Shown here in pieces: positions 39,817 through 49,703 of a stretch of DNA of 64,000 bases. Every line of letters begins with the position of its first letter. Position 1 is the first letter of the stretch. Source of the stretch: Pseudomonadota bacterium (GTDB taxonomy: Bacteria; Pseudomonadota; Alphaproteobacteria; Caulobacterales; Caulobacteraceae); NCBI GenBank assembly GCA_021808285.1, contig JAKBBV010000005.1, forward strand, positions 1 to 64,000. The letters run 5' to 3'. Both the position numbers and the translations under genes were made by a program. Below the pieces are notes generated by a model. The model was given only the letters and a program-made list of their open reading frames with translations. It was not told the DNA's origin and did no database searches.

Positions 39817-41477
39817 CCCGCCACGACCCGACCCGCATCATCCGCCCGGCTACGGGCTCCCGCCTGACCGCCCGAAGCTGGCTGACCGAGGCGCCGCTGC
39901 GCATGCTGATGAACAATCTCCATCCCGACGTGGCCGAGCGGCCGGAGGACCTGGTGGTCTATGGCGGGGTGGGCCGGGCCGCTCGAGACTGGGAGAGCTT
40001 CGACCGCATCGTCGAGACACTGCGCCGTCTGGAGGAGGACGAAACCCTGCTGGTCCAGTCCGGCAAGCCGGTGGGCGTCTTCCGCACCCACGCCGACGCG
40101 CCTCGGGTGCTGATCGCCAACTCCAATCTGGTGCCGCGCTGGGCCACCTGGGAGCATTTCCACGAACTCGACCGCAAGGGCCTGGCCATGTACGGCCAGA
40201 TGACCGCCGGATCGTGGATCTATATCGGCGCCCAGGGCATCGTTCAGGGCACCTATGAGACCCTGGTGGAGATGGGCCGCCAGCATTACGGCGGCGACCT
40301 TTCCGGCCGTTGGCTGCTCACCGCCGGGCTCGGCGGCATGGGCGGAGCCCAGCCCCTGGCCGCGGTCATGGCCGGGGCCTCGTGCCTGGCTATCGAGTGC
40401 CAGCCCAGTCGTATCGAGATGCGCCTGCGCACCGGCTATCTCGACCTGAGCGCCGCGGATCTGGACGAGGCCCTGACGATCATCGAACGCGCCTGCCGCG
40501 AGCGACGCGCCGTTTCGGTGGGTCTCCTGGGCAACGCCGCCGAGCTCCTGCCCGAGCTCTTCCGCCGCGGCGTGCGGCCGGACCTCCTCACCGACCAGAC
40601 CTCGGCCCATGATCCGGTCAACGGCTATCTGCCCAAGGGCTGGACGTTGGAACGCTGGGCCGCCATGCGCCATCAGGCCCCCGACCAGGTCGAGGCGGCG
40701 GCCCGGGCTTCCATGACCGAGCACGTCCGCGCCATGCTCGACTTCCAGGCCGCCGGCGTGCCGACGGTGGATTACGGCAACAATATCCGCCAGGTCGCCA
40801 AGGATGAGGGGGTGGAGAACGCCTTCGCCTTTCCGGGTTTCGTGCCGGCCTATATCCGGCCCCTGTTCTGTCGCGGGATCGGTCCGTTCCGCTGGGCCGC
40901 CCTCTCCGGCGATCCGGAGGATATCTACCGCACCGACGCCAAGGTGAAGGAGCTGATCCCCGACAATCCGCACCTGCACACCTGGCTCGACATGGCCAGG
41001 CGCCGCATCCGTTTCCAGGGCCTGCCGGCGCGCATCTGCTGGGTGGGGCTGGGCGATCGTCACCGCCTGGGTCTCGCCTTCAACGAGATGGTCGCCCGGG
41101 GCGAGCTTTCGGCCCCCGTGGTGATCGGCCGCGACCACCTGGATTCCGGCTCCGTCGCCTCGCCCAACCGCGAGACCGAGGCCATGCGCGACGGCTCTGA
41201 CGCCGTTTCGGACTGGCCCCTGCTCAATGCGCTGCTCAACACCGCCTCAGGCGCCACCTGGGTCTCGCTTCACCATGGCGGCGGGGTGGGCATGGGCTAT
41301 TCGCAGCATGCGGGCATGGTGGTGGTCTGCGATGGGACGGAGGCGGCGGCCCGGCGCATCGCGCGGGTGCTGTGGAACGACCCCGCCAGCGGCGTCATGC
41401 GCCACGCCGACGCCGGCTATCCCGACGCCATCGCCTGCGCCCGCGAGCACGGCCTGGACCTTCCCAGCCTGGGGTGA
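39813..41477 (+). CDS. hutU: Urocanate hydratase
   Basis: [62 protein letters not shown] overlap with hutG. Confidence 0.97.
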   Translation: MTRHDPTRIIRPATGSRLTARSWLTEAPLRMLMNNLHPDVAERPEDLVVYGGVGRAARDWESFDRIVETLRRLEEDETLLVQSGKPVGVFRTHADAPRVLIANSNLVPRWATWEHFHELDRKGLAMYGQMTAGSWIYIGAQGIVQGTYETLVEMGRQHYGGDLSGRWLLTAGLGGMGGAQPLAAVMAGASCLAIECQPSRIEMRLRTGYLDLSAADLDEALTIIERACRERRAVSVGLLGNAAELLPELFRRGVRPDLLTDQTSAHDPVNGYLPKGWTLERWAAMRHQAPDQVEAAARASMTEHVRAMLDFQAAGVPTVDYGNNIRQVAKDEGVENAFAFPGFVPAYIRPLFCRGIGPFRWAALSGDPEDIYRTDAKVKELIPDNPHLHTWLDMARRRIRFQGLPARICWVGLGDRHRLGLAFNEMVARGELSAPVVIGRDHLDSGSVASPNRETEAMRDGSDAVSDWPLLNALLNTASGATWVSLHHGGGVGMGYSQHAGMVVVCDGTEAAARRIARVLWNDPASGVMRHADAGYPDAIACAREHGLDLPSLG

Positions 41478-41702
41478 AGGCAGGGGGAAGGCGGCTCCGG
41501 CGGCTGGCCGCAGAGGCGGGTAAGGGGCGCGGATTCCGGCGCCACGGGCCCGCTTGAGGCCGCGACCCGTGCCGCGCTTGGCTCGGGGCGGCTAGTCGTC
41601 AGTCCCGGCATTTCCGGTCCGTGGACCGCGGCCGTCGGCGGCCCACCGACCTACCTTGGCCAGACCGCCAAACCGCGCAGAGCGCCGACGCCGCCTCAGT
41701 CC

Positions 41703-42953
41703 TCAGGTCAGGGCCGAATAGATCAGGGTCTTGAGTTCACGCCGGATCGGATACAGCAGGGACGGGCTGAGCTGTGTCATGAACACCATGTGCAGTCGCT
41801 CCACGGGGTCGATGAAGAAGGCCGTGGTGAACATTCCACCCCAATAATATTCTCCCGCCGAACCGGAAATCATGGCGCGGGCTGGGTCCTGGGTGACGGC
41901 GAATCCCAAGCCGAAGCCGACTCCGGCATTCTGAGTTTCGCTGAACATGGAACGCGACAGACTCGCAAGGTCCAGGCGGCCCGGCAGATGATTGGTCGTC
42001 ATCAGTTCGAGGGTCTTGCGTCCCAGCAAGCGTACGCCGTCCAACGCGCCGCCTCCGGCGCACATCAAGCAGAATCGGTGGTAGTCGAGCGCGGTGGAGA
42101 CGAGGCCGCCGCCCCCAGATACCAGGCGCGGCGGGTTCAGCCAGATGCTCCCCTCCGCGCGATCGAACATCACGCGACCTTCCGCCGGGCTCTTCCAAAC
42201 ATAACAATCCGTCAGTCGAGGCGCCTTCTGCGGCGGAACGGAGAAGGCGGTGTCATTCATCTGCAGCGGCGCGAAGATCCTGTCTGAAAGGTAGCGGTCG
42301 AGCGGGAGACCGGAGACGCGTTGGATCACCGCCCCAAGGACATCGGTCGAAACCGAGTAGTTCCACGCCTCGCCGGGCGAAAACTCGAGCGGCAGTTTGG
42401 CGAGCGCGGCGACCGCCCCGTCGAGATCCAGGCCGGCATGCCAGTTTTCCACGGCGCCGGGGTCGAACCCGCCGGCCCGATAGGCCGCATCGATATGGGT
42501 GCGGTTCTGGAAGCCGTAGGTCAGGCCGGATGTGTGGCGCAGCAGATCGAGCATCCGCATCGGCTCGTTGGCGCGGCGGGTGACAAACGCGACACCGCCG
42601 CCGCCGGCGGCATAGACCCCGGTATCGGTGAACTCGGGCAGAACGTCCTGAACCAGCGTGTCGAGGCCGACCCGTCCTTCTTCCACAAGCATCATGAAGC
42701 CCACGGTCGTGATCGGCTTGGTCATGCTGGCGATGCGGAAGATGGATGTCTCATCGATCGGCGTGTCCGACCCGGCTCTCGCGGCGCCCTGACTGCTGAA
42801 ATGGACGATCTGACCGTCGCGGCTGATCAGGATCTGGGCGTGCGGCAGCCGCCCGGAATCGAGGTATTTCGCCTTCAGGAAGTCGTCGATGCGGTTCAGT
42901 CGCGAGGGGGCGAATCCCAGCCGTTCAGCGTGAGAATGCGTCACGGACCACAA
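41703..42953 (-). CDS. Serine hydrolase, class C beta-lactamase / family VIII esterase fold
   Basis: FRIASMTKPITTVGFMMLVEEGR; WNYSVSTDVLGAVIQRVSG. Confidence 0.9.
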   Translation of the reverse strand: MWSVTHSHAERLGFAPSRLNRIDDFLKAKYLDSGRLPHAQILISRDGQIVHFSSQGAARAGSDTPIDETSIFRIASMTKPITTVGFMMLVEEGRVGLDTLVQDVLPEFTDTGVYAAGGGGVAFVTRRANEPMRMLDLLRHTSGLTYGFQNRTHIDAAYRAGGFDPGAVENWHAGLDLDGAVAALAKLPLEFSPGEAWNYSVSTDVLGAVIQRVSGLPLDRYLSDRIFAPLQMNDTAFSVPPQKAPRLTDCYVWKSPAEGRVMFDRAEGSIWLNPPRLVSGGGGLVSTALDYHRFCLMCAGGGALDGVRLLGRKTLELMTTNHLPGRLDLASLSRSMFSETQNAGVGFGLGFAVTQDPARAMISGSAGEYYWGGMFTTAFFIDPVERLHMVFMTQLSPSLLYPIRRELKTLIYSALT

Positions 42954-43005
42954 GCCTCCCGCTCGACCAAGCGATGGAGCCTATTGGCCTCAAAAGCGCA
43001 GAGCA

Positions 43006-43020
43006 ACGACAATGTCGTAC
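43006..43020. promoter_or_regulatory. Candidate FCD-GntR operator (site A): ACGACAATGTCGT palindrome with GTCGTAC core
   Basis: Perfect 6-1-6 palindrome in the divergent serine hydrolase/GST gap; core shared with two sites upstream of the TonB receptor at 45.7 kb. Confidence 0.5.
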
Positions 43021-43132
43021 GTTATAGCCGAAAATGCCGTGCAATTTTCACCCTTCCAGTCCTGCCGGCAGTGCGGATATCGAGGTGAGGGCGGCGTCCG
43101 TCATCTGCCGCACCTCAAGGGAACGGCCGCGT

Positions 43133-43762
43133 ATGATCGACCTCTACCACTGCGCAGATGCTCGCTCATTCCGCGCCCTCTGGGCGCTTGAGGAGCTTGG
43201 GCTGGCCTACAGGTTGCATGTCCTGCCGTTTCCCCCGCGCGTGCACAGGCCGCAATTCCTCCAGGACAACCCGCTGGGCACGATTCCCCTTCTGGTCGAC
43301 GGCGAGGTGCGCATGACGGAGTCCGCCGCCATCACCCACTACCTGGCCACACGCTATGGCCCGAGCGACCTGGCTGTAGGAGTGGAGGAGGCCGATTACG
43401 GTCTGTGGCTCGACTGGCTGCACAGGAGTGAGGCGACCCTGACCTTCCCGCAGACGATCATCCTGCGCTACACGCGCCTGGAGCCGGAGGAGCGCCGCCT
43501 CGCCCAGGCGGCCATGGATTACACCCAGTGGTTTCTCTCGCGCCTGCGGCATCTGACTCGCGCCCTCACTGATCGCCACTGGCTATGCGCGGACCGGTTC
43601 ACCATGGCCGATCTATGCGTCGGCTATGCTCTGCTCCTGGCGCTGGACCTTGGCCTGGGTCCGAAGTTCAGTCCTGAGATCGCCGGCTATTGGGAACGGC
43701 TGGCCTCCCGGCCCGCCTTCCTCGCCGCCAAGCGCGCCCAGAGCGAAAACGAACGCGCCTAG
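43133..43762 (+). CDS. Glutathione S-transferase family protein
   Basis: IDLYHCADARSFRALWALEELGLAYRLHVLPFPPRVHRPQFLQDNPLGTIPLLVDGEVRMTESAAITHYLA. Confidence 0.92.
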   Translation: MIDLYHCADARSFRALWALEELGLAYRLHVLPFPPRVHRPQFLQDNPLGTIPLLVDGEVRMTESAAITHYLATRYGPSDLAVGVEEADYGLWLDWLHRSEATLTFPQTIILRYTRLEPEERRLAQAAMDYTQWFLSRLRHLTRALTDRHWLCADRFTMADLCVGYALLLALDLGLGPKFSPEIAGYWERLASRPAFLAAKRAQSENERA

Positions 43763-44805
43763 GCGAGGGCCTTGGTGAGACGCAGCCAGAGTTGCTGATC
43801 GAAATCGAGATCGGTGGCGGCGCCCATGCGCACGACGATCAGCTTCTGGCTTGGCGCGATATAGAGCTTGCGATCCAGCGCCCCAAGCGCCGCCACAAGA
43901 TCCGCCGGCGCGGCTGGGATCAGGGGGCCGGGCTCCTTTTGTCCACGCCGGATGGAATAGGCCCCGCCATTGAGCCACCACAATCTGCCATAGGCCGGGT
44001 TGGCGGGGGAGCGTTGAAACATGGCCCCAAGGCTGGCCTGTGAAACCAGGCGCGTTCCGTCGGAGGCTAGTCCGCCGTCGAGCACGATCTGGCCGAACCG
44101 GACGGAGTCCCTTGGGCTCGTGACGAGCCCCATGGTGTTGCCGGCCGCCGTGAACAGGGGATTGGCGGGTCGATGGCGCCAGGCCGTCTGGGTCAGGCCA
44201 GCGGGCGCTGTGAGCCAGTCGCGCGTGAGCGTTTCCAGGGGTTGGCCCGCTGCGGCGCTCAGGATCTTCTGGGTGATGGCGTAGACGGGCGTGTTGTAGA
44301 AGAACATCGACCCTGGCGGGGCCTCGTAGGTGAAGGCCTCGGTCAGGCCCGAGCTCATGTTCAGGACATGGATGACGCGGATGGCGGCCTCGCGGTCCGT
44401 TTCCGCCTTGGACCAGCCCTTGCCGAGATAGTCCAGGACCGGCCGGTTCACATCGATCAGCCCCTTGTCGATGGCGATGGCGACAAGCATGGAGACCCAG
44501 CTCTTCTGCTGCGACGCGACGTCCTCCAGAAGCGCGCCCTCGGGCGTGGTCTCATAGGCAAAGGCCCTGAAGAGTGGGGTGTCCGGCGCCGGCCAGTTCC
44601 GTTCCACCAGGATTGTGCGATCCCGGACGGCCATGAAGCCGGTTGTGTGTTGCGACCTGGCGTAGGAGAGGGCCTCTTCCATGGCCTTGGCGACAGGCTC
44701 GGAGGAGCTCATGTCAGGCCCCGCGATTCCGGAAGAGGGCAGCGCCAAGGCGCCCAGACCTGCCGCGCGGGCCAGGACATTCCGGCGGGAGAGGGACAAG
44801 GGCAT
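43759..44805 (-). CDS. Serine hydrolase (beta-lactamase fold), exported
   Basis: SRRNVLARAAGLGALALP leader; EDVASQQKSWVSMLVAIAIDKGLIDVNRPVLDYLGKGWS (SxxK). Confidence 0.85.
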   Translation of the reverse strand: MPLSLSRRNVLARAAGLGALALPSSGIAGPDMSSSEPVAKAMEEALSYARSQHTTGFMAVRDRTILVERNWPAPDTPLFRAFAYETTPEGALLEDVASQQKSWVSMLVAIAIDKGLIDVNRPVLDYLGKGWSKAETDREAAIRVIHVLNMSSGLTEAFTYEAPPGSMFFYNTPVYAITQKILSAAAGQPLETLTRDWLTAPAGLTQTAWRHRPANPLFTAAGNTMGLVTSPRDSVRFGQIVLDGGLASDGTRLVSQASLGAMFQRSPANPAYGRLWWLNGGAYSIRRGQKEPGPLIPAAPADLVAALGALDRKLYIAPSQKLIVVRMGAATDLDFDQQLWLRLTKALA

Positions 44806-44840
44806 GATATTTCTCCTTCACGGTCATGGGAGACGAAGGG

Positions 44841-45584
44841 TCAGCGCCTGCCGGCGACCCGACGGCGGGCGGGGCCAGCCGCGGCCGGTTCGCGCATGCC
44901 GAGGCCACGCGCCAGCATCAGCCGGGCGACTTCGGCCTGCATGAAATAGAGGATCTGCCGGGCGCCTTCCGCCGCCTTGGCCGCATCGCGCTCGGCGAGG
45001 CCGGCCCGCATGGTCTCCCAATGATCGAAAGGCCCCCTCACGGTCGAGCTTTCGGCCAGCCCCACATAGGACCAGTGCCATCGGGTCTTGCGCCGCACCG
45101 CCTCGATCATCTTTTGCGCGTCGAGGCTGGCCGTGCTCGCCATGAGACTGAAGATCACCTCGCTCTGGTGGATGAGATCCGCGGCGGTCGCACCGGTCTC
45201 CGAGGCGGCGAGCAAGGCATCGGATTTCTTCAGGATCTCCGCCATCAGAGCGGCTGAGGCGCGAATGCAGGCGAAGCGCGCGGCAACGCCGTAGAGACCC
45301 GCGCGAAGCTCATAGAGATCGAACACTTCCTGCAGCGTGGTTGCGGTGACGCTGGCGCCTCGATTGGGTTCGAGCATCACCAGGCCATCCTCCGCCAGGT
45401 TCGCCAGGGCCCGCCGCGCGATCGAACGGCCGACGCCGAATTCGGCGCAGAGGCGGGCCTCCCTCATCCACTCGCCCGCGGACCAAAGACCCTCCTGGAT
45501 CTGGTGACGCAGACGTTCCGTCACCTCCGCCGCGGACGGTCCCGCGCCTCGACTCGGGCGTGGGGCGGGTGCGGCTTTATCCAT
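44841..45584 (-). CDS. GntR-family transcriptional regulator, FadR/FCD type
   Basis: LCAEFGVGRSIARRALANLAEDGLVMLEPNRGASVTATTLQEVFDLYELRAGLYGVAARFA; upstream start possible. Confidence 0.88.
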   Translation of the reverse strand: MDKAAPAPRPSRGAGPSAAEVTERLRHQIQEGLWSAGEWMREARLCAEFGVGRSIARRALANLAEDGLVMLEPNRGASVTATTLQEVFDLYELRAGLYGVAARFACIRASAALMAEILKKSDALLAASETGATAADLIHQSEVIFSLMASTASLDAQKMIEAVRRKTRWHWSYVGLAESSTVRGPFDHWETMRAGLAERDAAKAAEGARQILYFMQAEVARLMLARGLGMREPAAAGPARRRVAGRR

Positions 45585-45719
45585 CCGTGTCCTCGACTGC
45601 TCCGTATCCTCGAACGCCGAGGTCTCAGCGGCTGTCCGCGCCTCGCTGGGCGGAGGCTTGATTGCGACCATCCTGCGCGAAGGCGCACGCCGGAGCAAGC
45701 CGGCGTGTCGTTCATAGGG

Positions 45720-45757
45720 CGACAAATTGTCGTACAACTCAATTGACAAAGTCGCAC
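45720..45757. promoter_or_regulatory. Candidate tandem FCD-GntR operators (sites B1, B2) between gntR and the TonB receptor
   Basis: CGACAAATTGTCG (45720-45732) and TTGTCGTACAA (45727-45737) palindromes; second core GTCGCAC at 45751-45757, 22 bp from GTCGTAC at 45729-45735. Confidence 0.55.
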
Positions 45758-45816
45758 GATTATTGGCAGCCTTGCCTCCAACCGGTCGAGTCAAACGCCG
45801 GGTTGGGGAGGAGTCC

Positions 45817-48216
45817 ATGCGCCAGGGAATTGGCCGCGCGGTCGCAGCCGCGCTCGGTTTCGTCAGCATCACGCCCGCCGCTGCGTTCGCTCAGGTCACA
45901 GCGACGCCGCCGGCCGCCAGCGCGGCCCCCGCCGCACCAGCGGCCCCGTCCGCCAGCGGGTCGGACACCGCGGCCCTCCTGGGTGAGGTCGTGGTGACCG
46001 CGCGCAAGACGGAGGAGCAGCTGCGCGACATTCCCGCCACCGTCTCGGCGGTGAGTTCAGCCCAGATCATGGATGAGGGACCGCTCGTGGGGACCGGCGA
46101 TCTTCTCCGCACAGTGCCTGGGGTGCGTTTCAACAATCTTGAGGCGCCCAATCTGAGCGAAATATCGATCAGGGGTTCAGGCACAGAGCGGGCGACGGGC
46201 GCGGATTCCGCCGTCGGCCTGTTCGTCAACGGCGCCTATGTGGGCTCCTCGACCCTGGGCGGCCGCAACTTCATGAATATCGACTATTTCGATCTCGACC
46301 GGGTCGAAGTCCTGCAGGGGCCGCAAGGCGCGCTCTATGGCCGCAATTCCGAATATGGCGCCGTCAACATCGTGCTGGCCAAACCACAATTCGATAACTC
46401 GGGCTATGTGGATGACTCCTACACAGGCGGCCTGGAACGCAATCAGCTCGACGCCGTGGCCAACTACGCCCTGAGCGACGACGTCGCGGTGCGTTTCGGC
46501 GCGGAGGCCATCGGGCAGACCAAGGGCCTGCAGTTCAATCCCGATCAGAACACCTATTACGACACGGAGTCCGGCTGGATCGGGCGGGGGCAGATCCGCT
46601 ATCGGCGCGGCCCGCTCGACGTCGATCTGCTGGTCGATGCGCAGGACATGACCCTGCCGGCCTTCGCCAATGTCTATAACCTGCCGCCGGGGGTGATCAG
46701 CACGATTCCCAAGGGCTTTGTCGGCAACCGCTTCACCGTTCCCAGCGACGGGCTCAACAACACCGAGCAGAAAATGCAGCGGATCATGCTCGATGGCAGC
46801 CTGGATCTCGGCTGGGGCGAGCTGACCTCGACGACGATGGTGACGGCGTCACAATCGCTCCAGCATTACGGTTCATCGATCGACCTCGCCCAGGAGGCGT
46901 CGTTCCAGTCGCAAGGCGAGATCGGCGCCTATCCTCTGGCTGACACCGCGACGCGCTCCACCGACAGGACCTTCTATCAGGACCTTCACCTGGACGGAAA
47001 AGCCCTCGACGGCCATTTCAAGTGGCTGGCCGGGGCGGAGTTCCTGCTCCAGCACGATGACAACGGTGTGCAGAACACCACCAGCCCGTGCGCATTGAAG
47101 GTCGGCGCCGGGATCTGCGGCGGCACGCCCAGCGCGCCCATCTGCGACCTCGTCCTGAAGACCTCGTCGCCCTGTCCCGCAACCTATCCGCTCGCCTTCG
47201 GGGCGATCAGCAATACGCCCGAGAAGTTCGTCTCCAAATCGCTCTACGGTTCGGTGAGCTACACTCTCCAGCGCTTCACCCTGGACGGAGAGCTGCGGTA
47301 CACGAACGATAACAAGACCGCGACCCAGTATGCCTACGCCCTCTATACCAACCTTCCCAGCGCAGCTCCGCAGGCCCACGCCTTCAGCGCTGGCAACCTG
47401 AGCTACAGCGCCACTCTCAGCTACAAGCTGCCCGGTGACTGGGACGATCTGCTCTATGCCAAGACCGGAAGCGGCTATCGCGCCGGGGGAATCAACGGCG
47501 GCATCGCTAATCCCAACGCGCCGACGCCCTTTCAGCCCACCTATGGCGATGAAATCACGACCAGCTACGAGATCGGCTTCAAGGGCGACCTGGGATCACA
47601 CCTCTATGTGACGCTGGACGGCTATCTGTCGCACACCGACAACGCCATCGCGGTGATAAATGACGGCTGCACGGTCCTCAACGCCTGCGGCACGGCTCCG
47701 ACGCAGTTCAACATCAACGGCGGCACGGTTCATGCCCGGGGCGTGGAGGCCGCCATCAATGGACGTTTCCGGATCCTCGATGGGACGCTGGAGGTCATGG
47801 TCAGCGGCGCCAACCAGCACGCCGACTATTCCAGCATTCCGAGCGGCTACTCAGGTCTGCCGATCCTCGGCTCTCTGGTCGCGCAGACGCCCACCTGGAC
47901 CGACGCGGCCACGGTGAACTACAGTCATCCCATCACCCAGACGGTGGATGGCTTCTTCAACCTGACCTATAACGGTCAGAGCGGCGGCGCGCAGGACACG
48001 ACCACGGCTCTCGCCCCGGAAATCAGTCTGTCCAGTTTCAGCGACGTGAGTCTGCGGACGGGCGCCAAGTGGCATAATCTGGAGCTGGCCCTGTTCATTC
48101 AGAACCTTACCAATGACACTGTCCAGCTGCTGAAGTTCGAACAGGGCGCCACGGTCTTTGCCGCGCGCTTCAACGAGCCCCGCACTTTCGGCGTTAACGC
48201 CGTCTTCCGCTGGTGA
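45817..48216 (+). CDS. TonB-dependent outer membrane receptor
   Basis: Signal peptide; LGEVVVTARKTEEQLRDIPATVSAVSSAQI; NIDYFDLDRVEVLQGPQGALYGRNSEYGAVNIV; C-terminal FRW. Confidence 0.95.
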   Translation: MRQGIGRAVAAALGFVSITPAAAFAQVTATPPAASAAPAAPAAPSASGSDTAALLGEVVVTARKTEEQLRDIPATVSAVSSAQIMDEGPLVGTGDLLRTVPGVRFNNLEAPNLSEISIRGSGTERATGADSAVGLFVNGAYVGSSTLGGRNFMNIDYFDLDRVEVLQGPQGALYGRNSEYGAVNIVLAKPQFDNSGYVDDSYTGGLERNQLDAVANYALSDDVAVRFGAEAIGQTKGLQFNPDQNTYYDTESGWIGRGQIRYRRGPLDVDLLVDAQDMTLPAFANVYNLPPGVISTIPKGFVGNRFTVPSDGLNNTEQKMQRIMLDGSLDLGWGELTSTTMVTASQSLQHYGSSIDLAQEASFQSQGEIGAYPLADTATRSTDRTFYQDLHLDGKALDGHFKWLAGAEFLLQHDDNGVQNTTSPCALKVGAGICGGTPSAPICDLVLKTSSPCPATYPLAFGAISNTPEKFVSKSLYGSVSYTLQRFTLDGELRYTNDNKTATQYAYALYTNLPSAAPQAHAFSAGNLSYSATLSYKLPGDWDDLLYAKTGSGYRAGGINGGIANPNAPTPFQPTYGDEITTSYEIGFKGDLGSHLYVTLDGYLSHTDNAIAVINDGCTVLNACGTAPTQFNINGGTVHARGVEAAINGRFRILDGTLEVMVSGANQHADYSSIPSGYSGLPILGSLVAQTPTWTDAATVNYSHPITQTVDGFFNLTYNGQSGGAQDTTTALAPEISLSSFSDVSLRTGAKWHNLELALFIQNLTNDTVQLLKFEQGATVFAARFNEPRTFGVNAVFRW

Positions 48217-48228
48217 ACGGCAAGGGCG

Positions 48229-49539
48229 ATGGCGCAGCTGACATCCTCCCGCAGGACTTTCCTCGGCGTTGCCGGTCTGGCGGGGCTGGGGGCGGCCGCC
48301 CCCGCGCCTGGCTCTTCGGACGAGGCCGATCTTGGCGTGATTGAGGGGACTCTTGAGCGATACGCCGGATTTGGCGTCAAAGCCTCCGGTGGTCCCGGCG
48401 ACCAGGCTTGCGGCGCCTGGCTTGAGGCTGAACTTGCGAGCCGAGGTTATGTCCCGCGCAGGCAGCTCTTTGAGGCGCCCTTTTTCGAGCCTCTCCAGGC
48501 GCGTCTGACCTGTGGCGACGCGGCCGCGACGCTTGTCCCGCAGGCCATCGTGGCCTTCACCGGGGCGGAGGGCCTCACTGCGCCCTTGAGGCTGGCGTCC
48601 GAACCCGGCGATCTTTCCGGAGCGATCGCGCTGATCGTCCTGCCCTACAGCCGCTGGATCACACTCCTTCAGCCGGAAATCGCGCAGTCCTTGACGGATG
48701 CGCGGCGCCGTGGCGCGGCTGCGGCGGTGATCGTGACGACGGGTCCGACCCGCGAAGCGGTGGCCCTGAACGTGTCCGCGGATGGCTCGGGCTTCGATCG
48801 CCCCACCGCGATCCTGGCGCCCAAGGATGCGGAGCCCTTCATCGCCGCGGCCAGGGCCGGCCGGACGGGAAACCTCATCCTCACAGGAAGGGGAGGGCGC
48901 AGAGGCGCCTTCAACCTGATCGCGCGACGCGACAGGGCGGCGCCCAAGACCCTCATCCTCTCAACCCCGCGATCTGGCTGGTTCAGTTGCGCGGCCGAGC
49001 GCGGCTCGGGCCTCGCCGTCTGGCTTTGGCTCGCCGAATGGCTCGCGACCGCCGAGGTGGATGTGAATGTGGAGCTGGTGGCGACGAGCGGACACGAATA
49101 CCAGTTTCTGGGCGGCGAGCTCTATCTGGCGCAGGCCGCGCCTTCACCCGACCGCACGCGGCTCTGGGTGCATATCGGGGCCAGCGCGGCGGCCCGGGAT
49201 TGGCAGGAGTTCGGGCCCCGGCTTCTGCCCCTGCCCAGCGCCGACGCCCAGCGCTTCCTCACGGCCACAGCCGACCTGCTCGAGTCGACCCGCCGCGCCT
49301 TCAAGGGCATCACGGGCCTGGAGGCGACCTACCTTGCCGACAAGGTCATGGCCGGCGGCGAACTGACCAATGTTCTGCACGCCGGTTATCGCTCGGCCAT
49401 CGGCCTGTACGGCGTCCACCGCTATTTCCACACCCAGGACGACGACCTCCGCTGCGTCTCAGGCGACCTTGTCCTGCCCGTCGCGCGCGCGTTCCAGACC
49501 GCCATCCTTGCGGCGCTTTCCACCTCGTCAGAGGGCTGA
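48229..49539 (+). CDS. Tat-signal M28-peptidase-like protein, probably lacking canonical metal ligands
   Basis: SSRRTFLGVAGLAGLGAAAPA Tat leader; ILSTPRSGWFSCAAERGSGLAVWLWLAEWLA and VELVATSGHEYQFLGGELYLAQ align by eye with M28 core motifs. Confidence 0.65.
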   Translation: MAQLTSSRRTFLGVAGLAGLGAAAPAPGSSDEADLGVIEGTLERYAGFGVKASGGPGDQACGAWLEAELASRGYVPRRQLFEAPFFEPLQARLTCGDAAATLVPQAIVAFTGAEGLTAPLRLASEPGDLSGAIALIVLPYSRWITLLQPEIAQSLTDARRRGAAAAVIVTTGPTREAVALNVSADGSGFDRPTAILAPKDAEPFIAAARAGRTGNLILTGRGGRRGAFNLIARRDRAAPKTLILSTPRSGWFSCAAERGSGLAVWLWLAEWLATAEVDVNVELVATSGHEYQFLGGELYLAQAAPSPDRTRLWVHIGASAAARDWQEFGPRLLPLPSADAQRFLTATADLLESTRRAFKGITGLEATYLADKVMAGGELTNVLHAGYRSAIGLYGVHRYFHTQDDDLRCVSGDLVLPVARAFQTAILAALSTSSEG

Positions 49540-49703
49540 GGAGCCGCTCTCCCCCGAGGCCACGCGCGCGGGCCGAGCCTGGGTGATGGGCGTTTCCGAA
49601 GGCGGATCGCGGGCCGCGCCCGACAATGATGCGCGCTCCGCCTGAGCTGTCGGGTGAAGGCGATGCCCGTCGGCTCGCGTTCCTCTGCCGGGGCGCAGCG
49701 ACC

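Noticed and set aside
39639-41138. 499-aa ORF antisense to hutU
   Set aside because: GC-rich shadow frame with low-complexity composition; hutU is unambiguous.
41478-41702. Intergenic gap after hutU examined for a small gene or RNA
   Set aside because: Only short Arg/Gly-rich frames; no structure or motif I could support.
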